The notes beneath the pieces were generated by a model that saw only the letters and a program-made list of their open reading frames with translations, ran no database searches and was not told where the DNA came from. A stretch of 59,540 nucleotides of DNA, taken from Ruminiclostridium cellobioparum DSM 1351 = ATCC 15832. Its GTDB lineage: Bacteria > Bacillota > Clostridia > Acetivibrionales > DSM-1351. A program made the translations under genes and the position numbers. Of this stretch, positions 54,216 through 59,540 are shown one piece after another. Position 1 is the stretch's first letter. Every line of letters starts with the position of its first letter. The DNA lies in the NCBI RefSeq assembly GCF_000621505.1, contig NZ_KK211297.1:1-59540 (forward strand), given 5' to 3'.

Positions 54216-55376
54216 TTACTTAACACCTTCTGAATAGAATTTTAATGCTTCACCGGTAAATTTGGACGCACCATTTCCATACCTGTTATCAGCTTCTTTT
54301 GCCCAGGCGGAATCTGACAAATAAAGCTCTGCCATATATCCCAAATAATTTTCTCCCTCGTCTATTTTTAAAGTTTCATGCTGCCTATGAGTCTCATTTG
54401 CAATTTCTGCAACAATTTTTTGCATCTCTTCTGAATAAGGATTTTTATTTAAATCAGAGGTAAGCTTTTCATATAATACTTTAATTTTAGGCTGTTTATC
54501 GCCCAAATTAGTCTTAAGGGCCTTACCAATAAATATAGCTGCACCGGTGCCATATTTCTCATCAACTGCCTTTATCCAATCGGGAAGCAATAAATAAATT
54601 TGTACCATAGAGTACCAATACTCATTTCCCGTATCTATTTTGAAAATTTCGTAATCTCTTTGAGCCGTATTTTTTATTTCTTGTGCAATCCTTTGAATCT
54701 CCTTTGAAGAAGGGTCTTTGCCCAAGTCAGCTACAAGCGCTTTATACAATTCTTTCAATTCAGGATGCTTATCCTCCAAACAGTCTTTTTTAAACTCCTC
54801 ATATTGCTCTGCTAAAATGAATACATTACTATTGTAATTTCTCTTTATAGCTTTAACATATTTTTTAATACTTCCATATTGTTTAATAGCCATCCTGGCA
54901 ATTTCAACTTCTTTGGATCTACATCTTTCAATAAATTCATTATATTTATCCATACTGCCATAAGCTTTTATTATTTTATCCTTATGTTCTTTTTTAAGAT
55001 CTTCCAATGCATTAAAATATTCACTCATATCAAATTCTTTAAAACTCATTGCTGTTTCCCCTTTTAATGTTTTATCTATCAATTTGACCAAATCGTTCAA
55101 TCTATTGCATTTTAATATCAGCAGCTTCTTTTGATTTTCCAAAGCCTGTATTTTATCATAATGAGGACTGTACATTATTTCTTTTACTGCTTTCAGCGGT
55201 ATATCCAGTTCTTTATAAAACAAAATTTGCTGCAAAGTCATGAGAGCTTCATCATCATAAAGCCTATAACCTGCGTCTGTAACTTCACTTGGTTTTAACA
55301 ACCCTATTTCATCATAGTAATGTAACATGCGTACACTTATTCCTGTCAGATCCGAAACCTGTTTTACCGTTCTCAT
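54216..55376 (-). CDS. MerR-family regulator with tandem TipAS domains
   Basis: 386 residues. The N-terminal MerR HTH (1-70; RTVKQVSDLTGISVRMLHYYDEIGLL, GYRLY) is followed by a helical dimerisation stretch. A first helical part (about 105-180) is followed by two related TipAS-like ligand modules: about 205-285 (LVADLGKDPSSKEIQRIAQEI.. YGTGAAIFIGKAL) and about 295-385 (LTSDLNKNPYSEEMQKIVAEI.. YGNGASKFTGEAL). TipAS domains bind thiopeptides or other antibiotics. A duplicated module is unusual. GGAGG precedes the ATG. No resistance gene is adjacent on the same strand. Confidence 0.88.
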   Translation of the reverse strand: MRTVKQVSDLTGISVRMLHYYDEIGLLKPSEVTDAGYRLYDDEALMTLQQILFYKELDIPLKAVKEIMYSPHYDKIQALENQKKLLILKCNRLNDLVKLIDKTLKGETAMSFKEFDMSEYFNALEDLKKEHKDKIIKAYGSMDKYNEFIERCRSKEVEIARMAIKQYGSIKKYVKAIKRNYNSNVFILAEQYEEFKKDCLEDKHPELKELYKALVADLGKDPSSKEIQRIAQEIKNTAQRDYEIFKIDTGNEYWYSMVQIYLLLPDWIKAVDEKYGTGAAIFIGKALKTNLGDKQPKIKVLYEKLTSDLNKNPYSEEMQKIVAEIANETHRQHETLKIDEGENYLGYMAELYLSDSAWAKEADNRYGNGASKFTGEALKFYSEGVK

Positions 55377-55539
55377 TGAATACCTCCATATATAGTTTTG
55401 AGTTAATACCCTCTGAAACTCTGACGGGCCGTAAATTCTGCCAGCACTTTAAACCCCGTATTTATCTTACACTATGACATGATGTCAGGGTCAACAATTC
55501 TGTAAGCCTATTCATAATCTAATTTTTTCTTTAAAACAC

Positions 55540-55584
55540 AAAAGACCGTTCATTTTCAAATGGCTTGAAAACAAGCGGTCTTTT
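55540..55584 (-). terminator. Terminator after the lipoprotein gene
   Basis: AAAAGACCG (55540-55548) pairs with CGGTCTTTT (55576-55584), with a further TTTTCAA/TTGAAAA pairing inside. On the minus strand it is followed by a T-rich run. Confidence 0.7.
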
Positions 55585-55661
55585 AAACTTCCATTGGCAC
55601 AAATCGGTATAACGGATACTGTATCTATTGTTAAAAAGTTTACGAAAATCATGAACATAGA

Positions 55662-56534
55662 CTATATTACAAATTCCATTTTCTCGCTGTTAAAATATGC
55701 TTTAAGTGTTTTATTTATATTTTCACCGGACTTGAAAATTATTTCATCCCCAGTGAACTTCTCGATTTCAAATTCATAAGGAATTAATCCGTCAGAATCA
55801 ATAAATCCTTTATTTTCATACATGTATTGATCCAAAGCATCAACTTTTGTACATGTCTTTGAATCAATTTTAAAAGCATGTATAAAGTGGCGGGAACCTG
55901 AATTCATGCTTGTAAATCCGTAAGTATAAATAATACTGCTATCCATTCCGGTATTTATGACAAAAGCATCCGTAACTCTTCTATAATCTTTAAAATAAAG
56001 TTTATAGGCCGATACGGTATTGCCCCTTTTACATTGATAAAAAATATACTTTGAGTCTGAAGATTCACCGAAGTTTTCAGGTTTGCCTTCATACCTGATA
56101 ATTCTTCCCTCCTTAAGCGGCATTACCGGAAACCCAAGAAGTTTTTCAAATTCATTGTCACTTATATTGAATGACTGCTCCGTTCCAAGAAAATCGTACA
56201 GCAAATTCATGGTATAGGTTAAGACATTATCGCAATTGTACATTTTATAGTTCTCATCCAATGACGAATCTTCTTTAAGTGCTTTGAATAAAATTTTGAG
56301 TTTATCCGGAGTCGAACTTTTGCTATCTACTTCTTTAAACAAATTCTTGTCCAAATCCTCTGTCCTGTTCTTATAGGTCTTGTTAATATCAGAGGAGCCT
56401 GCAGTCATCTGATTTGTGCTTGAAGCAATAACTTCAGCTGCTGATGGATTATCAGATTTTCTCACCTTGTTGCATCCTGTGACTGTCAAAGAAAAAAATA
56501 ATATAAGAGAAATAAAAAAAACCGTTCTTTTCAT
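55662..56534 (-). CDS. Lipoprotein of unknown function
   Basis: 290 residues. Signal peptide with lipobox (FFISLILFFSLTVTGCNKV), so the mature protein is anchored to the outer face of the membrane through Cys. A Ser/Asn/Thr-rich linker of about 40 residues follows, then a soluble domain with several Tyr- and Lys-rich strands (for example YIFYQCKRGNTVSAYKLYFK). I recognise no family. AGAGGT precedes the ATG. Monocistronic, ended by a hairpin at 55540-55584. Confidence 0.75.
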   Translation of the reverse strand: MKRTVFFISLILFFSLTVTGCNKVRKSDNPSAAEVIASSTNQMTAGSSDINKTYKNRTEDLDKNLFKEVDSKSSTPDKLKILFKALKEDSSLDENYKMYNCDNVLTYTMNLLYDFLGTEQSFNISDNEFEKLLGFPVMPLKEGRIIRYEGKPENFGESSDSKYIFYQCKRGNTVSAYKLYFKDYRRVTDAFVINTGMDSSIIYTYGFTSMNSGSRHFIHAFKIDSKTCTKVDALDQYMYENKGFIDSDGLIPYEFEIEKFTGDEIIFKSGENINKTLKAYFNSEKMEFVI

Positions 56535-56633
56535 AAGTACCTCTTAATAACTTTATAGTTGATATCTTTAGCCGCCGCAGATCAATGAATGCTATGGCCG
56601 TTTATTTTACTATATCATGAGTGTTGTAAAAAC

Positions 56634-56669
56634 AAAAGGACCCGAACCTGGAAGGTTCAAGTCCCTTTG
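56634..56669 (-). terminator. Terminator after GH16 gene
   Basis: Minus-strand hairpin AAAGGGACTTGAACC / GGTTCGGGTCCTTTT followed by a T-rich run, 40 bases after the GH16 stop. Confidence 0.85.
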
Positions 56670-56708
56670 TTCTTGATTTAATTGCAGTCCAATGTATAAA
56701 AAGCTGAA

Positions 56709-57959
56709 CTATCTATATACGCGTACATAATCCACATACATCTTTGCAGGAAATGTGGTAGCTCCATTGGGGCTTCCCGGCCAATTTCCGCCTACGGCAA
56801 GGTTGAACAGTATGAAGAAAGGCTTCTGGAATTCCTCAGTATTGCCTGTGCCGTTTTCAATCAGTATTTCATTAAACTGTGCTCCGTCCACAAACCATCT
56901 GATATATTTTGAATCCCATTCAATCCTGTATACATGGTATTGTGAAAAATCAATATTTCCTGAAGTCCTTCCAAAAGATGCGTACTGTCCATTATTGTCC
57001 CAATGTACAGTTCCATTTACAACCGAATTTTTGTTTACACGCTCCATAATATCGATTTCCCCACATTTAGGCCAAATGGCAGAATCAATATTTGAACCCA
57101 GCATCCAGAAAGCAGGCCAGATTCCCTGAGTTTCGCCTGAAGGAAGCTTTATTCTTGCTTCGATTTTTCCATACGTGAACTGGCGCAAGCCTTTTGTCTT
57201 TATACGTGCCGAAGTGTAGTTCATGCCGCCATAGGCTTCCTTCTGAGCTGTTATTACAAGGTTTCCTCCTGTTACCTGAACGTTCTGTGAGCGGTTTGTG
57301 TAATATTCAAGCTCATTATTTCCCCATCCGCCGCTGCCTGTACCTATATCATATACCCAGTTTGAACTGTCCAGTGAGCTTCCGTTAAATTCGTCGCTCC
57401 ATACAAGATTGCCGCTGTCTGCAGTATTAAAGATTTTAACTGATGACATTTTGTCATTTGCATCTGTGCCAACCCAGGAAGAACTTGAGGTGTAGGTCCA
57501 TTTTGTTCCTCCGAAATTATCATGTTCATATACTTCAACAGTCCAGCCGTCAGGAACCTTTAACGAAGACATCCAGTCATTGGGAATTCCTTTTGCGTTC
57601 AACTGAGACAGTGTATAATTGCCCACTCCAAGTGTTATTGCTGTTCCCCCATAGTTTATATCGGCATAGAATGTCACTCCGTTTGTTGCTGGCGGTGGTG
57701 TTGTCCCTCCGCCGCCATTCTCCCATAGAGCAGGAACATTGGGTGGTTCCCAGCCTGTCAGGGAAGTATGTGCCTGAATACAGGTATAAGTACTCCCGCT
57801 GTAGGTTACCGTATCACCTGCCGCATATGCTGTATTCGGAGCCCATGCTCCTCTGGCGGCTGCACTTGCCTGTATTGTAGTAAGAATACCGCACAACAAT
57901 GCAAGCACCATTACCAGTGCCAGAATTTTGCCAAAGGATTTCTTGCTTAAAGTATGCAT
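56709..57959 (-). CDS. Secreted GH16 beta-1,3-glucanase with CBM and crystallin module
   Basis: 416 residues. Signal peptide (KILALVMVLALLCGILTTIQ). A small chitin/cellulose-binding-like CBM5/12 module (GAWAPNTAYAAGDTVTYSG, up to about 75) follows, then a beta/gamma-crystallin-like module (about 95-180). The catalytic GH16 domain (about 185-416) carries the nucleophile and acid/base in GEIDIMERV, with WPAFWMLGSNI and YHVYRIEWDSKYIRWFVDG. Such enzymes cut laminarin, lichenan or fungal beta-1,3-glucan outside the cell. AAAGGAGG precedes the ATG. It is 90 bases downstream of the GH64 gene and its crystallin-module DNA is nearly identical to that gene's. Confidence 0.93.
   Translation of the reverse strand: MHTLSKKSFGKILALVMVLALLCGILTTIQASAAARGAWAPNTAYAAGDTVTYSGSTYTCIQAHTSLTGWEPPNVPALWENGGGGTTPPPATNGVTFYADINYGGTAITLGVGNYTLSQLNAKGIPNDWMSSLKVPDGWTVEVYEHDNFGGTKWTYTSSSSWVGTDANDKMSSVKIFNTADSGNLVWSDEFNGSSLDSSNWVYDIGTGSGGWGNNELEYYTNRSQNVQVTGGNLVITAQKEAYGGMNYTSARIKTKGLRQFTYGKIEARIKLPSGETQGIWPAFWMLGSNIDSAIWPKCGEIDIMERVNKNSVVNGTVHWDNNGQYASFGRTSGNIDFSQYHVYRIEWDSKYIRWFVDGAQFNEILIENGTGNTEEFQKPFFILFNLAVGGNWPGSPNGATTFPAKMYVDYVRVYR
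57437..57546. repeat. 110-bp near-identical repeat, copy in GH16
   Basis: Matches 59431-59540 at 107 of 110 positions. It encodes the end of the beta/gamma-crystallin-like module (EVYEHDNFGGTKWTYTSSSS.. DANDKMSSVKI). The match runs to the window edge on the other copy, so its full length is unknown. Confidence 0.9.
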
Positions 57960-58048
57960 TTAATCAACCTCCTTTAATATCACCTTGAACCTGTTCCGTA
58001 TTCCTCCATCACTATTCAAGAAATACAGAACAAAGTCTTTAAAAAGTA

Positions 58049-59540
58049 TCACCAGCCGATATTGATGATGGCACCTCTGGGACTGGTGGCGTGAATAGCT
58101 GAACTCTGGTCGTTCACATCGTCATAGCAGAAACCGTATGCTTTGGCGTTCAAACTGTGGGCATGAAAGAATTTGGCGTAATAATCAGCCGGTCCGGTCT
58201 GATAGTAAGCAGAAGGATTATTCAAGTTGGCCGCATTTTCTATGACATGACGATGGAAAGCAGCGCAAATCTGCGCTTGAAGTACCTTTTCAATTTCATT
58301 TCCGGTTGCCAGTGTGCCTGCACCTCCCCAAACATCCTCACCGGTAGGTTTATTCACACGGTAAATAGTAGTATCACCGGGCCTTGTAAAATTCATCTGT
58401 GTGCCCGATACTCTGCCTGTAAATGTACCTTGAGGAACGGTTAGCACAAAGTTACTGGTGGAATATTGGGACCAGATGCTGTTAATGTAGCTGTTAAAAT
58501 AAGCACCGTTGGTCTGTCCTGTCCTGAAACCACCATGGATAGGCGCAACAATGCGGTATGGTGCCTGTACGGTAGCCAGGCTCTTGAATTCAGCAGGCAC
58601 TTCTTTTTGGAATGCACTGAAAATTGATGCTCTGGATTCGGTGATTCCAACCTTTGCAAAGGAAGAATAATTATTGCTGCTGCCGGTAAACATTTCGATA
58701 GTATACGGTACACCGAACATATCGACCTGGGTGGTATTAATCCAAACTTCACCGTTAATCACAGCAAACTCCGCCCAATCAAAATATTTATTATAGCTTG
58801 AATCCGATGGATTCTCAATATTGGGATAAGCAATACCTACAGTGCCATCCGCCGCCGTATTAAACGGGATATCCAGGGGTGCCCCCATTGAAATATACAG
58901 TCTTCCTGAACTCACATAAGCCGGAATCTGGAAGCCGTTTAAAGAACTCAGGGGATAGAAGTAAGGGGATGCATTCTGTCCCGAAACACATTGAGTCATG
59001 GTTCCATCGGGTGAAATGGTGCAAAATTGGCCGTTTCTATTCTTGCCAATTATATTGGCATAAATCTGGCTGTTACTGTAAACCCCATTGGTATTGTTAT
59101 TGAATTGAATGGTCATCTGCATACCGGAGTTCAGCGGAATCAAAGAAGTACCGTTTGATGTATTAATTGTATAAGTGGCTGATGCCACTGCTGAGTCAGT
59201 CATTCCTGATTTTACAGCAATAGCTTTTATGGTCTTGGTGCCGGTAACAGATATTGCCCCTGTATACTGGGCAGAGGCTGCTGTAGGTGTTGAACCGTCG
59301 GTAGTATACCTGATGGTAGCACCTGAAGTGGCACAGGCTAATGTTACTGAAACTGAAGATGTATATCCTCCTGCCGCAGGATTGAAGGTAGGTGCTGCAA
59401 CAGTCTGTACCGGAGTTCCGCTGATAACCTTAACAGATGACATCCTGTCATTTGCATCTGTGCCAACCCAGGAAGAACTTGAGGTGTAGGTCCATTTTGT
59501 TCCTCCGAAATTATCATGTTCATATACTTCAACAGTCCAG
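58049..59540 (-). CDS. GH64 beta-1,3-glucanase, 5' end outside window
   Basis: 497 codons are visible; the N-terminus lies beyond the right edge. In order: the tail of a beta/gamma-crystallin-like module; a chitobiase-C-like/Fn3-associated module (FNPAAGGYTSSVSVTLAC, IRYTTDGSTPTAASAQYTG); and a complete GH64 (laminaripentaose-producing, thaumatin-like) catalytic domain of about 365 residues. In GH64 the acid and base are Glu and Asp 16 residues apart. Here DWAEFAVINGEVWINTTQVD keeps exactly that spacing. The end ATSPRGAIINIGW is typical. It degrades beta-1,3-glucan, complementary to the GH16 gene 90 bases downstream. Confidence 0.92.
   Translation of the reverse strand, partial: WTVEVYEHDNFGGTKWTYTSSSSWVGTDANDRMSSVKVISGTPVQTVAAPTFNPAAGGYTSSVSVTLACATSGATIRYTTDGSTPTAASAQYTGAISVTGTKTIKAIAVKSGMTDSAVASATYTINTSNGTSLIPLNSGMQMTIQFNNNTNGVYSNSQIYANIIGKNRNGQFCTISPDGTMTQCVSGQNASPYFYPLSSLNGFQIPAYVSSGRLYISMGAPLDIPFNTAADGTVGIAYPNIENPSDSSYNKYFDWAEFAVINGEVWINTTQVDMFGVPYTIEMFTGSSNNYSSFAKVGITESRASIFSAFQKEVPAEFKSLATVQAPYRIVAPIHGGFRTGQTNGAYFNSYINSIWSQYSTSNFVLTVPQGTFTGRVSGTQMNFTRPGDTTIYRVNKPTGEDVWGGAGTLATGNEIEKVLQAQICAAFHRHVIENAANLNNPSAYYQTGPADYYAKFFHAHSLNAKAYGFCYDDVNDQSSAIHATSPRGAIINIGW
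59431..59540. repeat. 110-bp near-identical repeat, copy in GH64
   Basis: Partner of 57437-57546, with three mismatches in 110 bases. It continues to the window edge. Confidence 0.9.

Overview
The window looks like a low-GC, Gram-positive, spore-former-type Firmicute. It is most likely a plant-polymer-degrading Clostridium of the Ruminiclostridium/Oscillospiraceae kind. The signs are strong AGGAGG-type ribosome binding sites, AT-rich intergenic DNA with U-tract terminators, S-layer-homology (SLH) anchoring, YesM/YesN-type two-component genes and several secreted glycan-active enzymes. The genus is an inference from gene content only. No rRNA, tRNA, CRISPR array, complete insertion sequence or phage was seen.

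Layout. (1) 1-1.7 kb: a cut-off reading frame, an Imm-5-like putative immunity protein and its double-HTH MerR regulator. (2) 1.7-6.6 kb: metE, a LysR regulator and a PDZ/radical-SAM DUF512 protein. (3) 6.7-17.1 kb: a nine-gene, tightly coupled operon transcribed leftward from one sigma-A-like promoter. In order it encodes a GNAT, a PaaK/CapK-like adenylating enzyme, a Gfo/Idh/MocA oxidoreductase, an M20 amidohydrolase, a diverged SHMT-like PLP enzyme, an SPL-type radical SAM enzyme, an ATP-grasp ligase, a second GNAT and an OPT-family peptide transporter. It has the logic of a small-molecule pathway without NRPS, PKS or carrier protein, and it is the best candidate here for an undescribed system. 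(4) 17.3-22.7 kb: an SDR and an unusual old-yellow-enzyme/acetoacetate-decarboxylase fusion, divergent from a PucR-like regulator. (5) 22.7-24.2 kb: a chemoreceptor with only a membrane sensor and a sigma-D-type promoter.

(6) 24.6-42.1 kb: a glycan-sensing and uptake locus, all on the minus strand. It holds a degenerate two-domain sugar ABC ATPase, a dCache-type chemoreceptor, a YesN/YesM two-component pair, an RbsA-RbsC-RbsB type sugar importer and a ~2290-residue SLH-anchored PL8 polysaccharide lyase. A 90-bp element, 75/90 identical between copies, lies at the same distance upstream of the chemoreceptor gene and of the importer operon, so the two are probably co-regulated. (7) 42.4-49.9 kb: an MFS transporter, a CPA1 cation/proton antiporter, a zinc alcohol dehydrogenase divergent from a ROK regulator, an XRE regulator divergent from a receiver-like protein, and a DUF2200 protein. 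(8) 50-56.5 kb: an AraC/GyrI-like regulator, M32 carboxypeptidase, a start-less XRE gene, family-4-type uracil-DNA glycosylase, a MerR-TipAS regulator with a duplicated ligand domain, and a lipoprotein. (9) 56.7-59.5 kb: secreted beta-1,3-glucanases of families GH16 and GH64. They share a nearly identical beta/gamma-crystallin-like module, and the GH64 gene runs off the right edge.

Most genes lie on the minus strand. The exceptions are the PucR, MFS, ROK and receiver-like genes and the small XRE gene.
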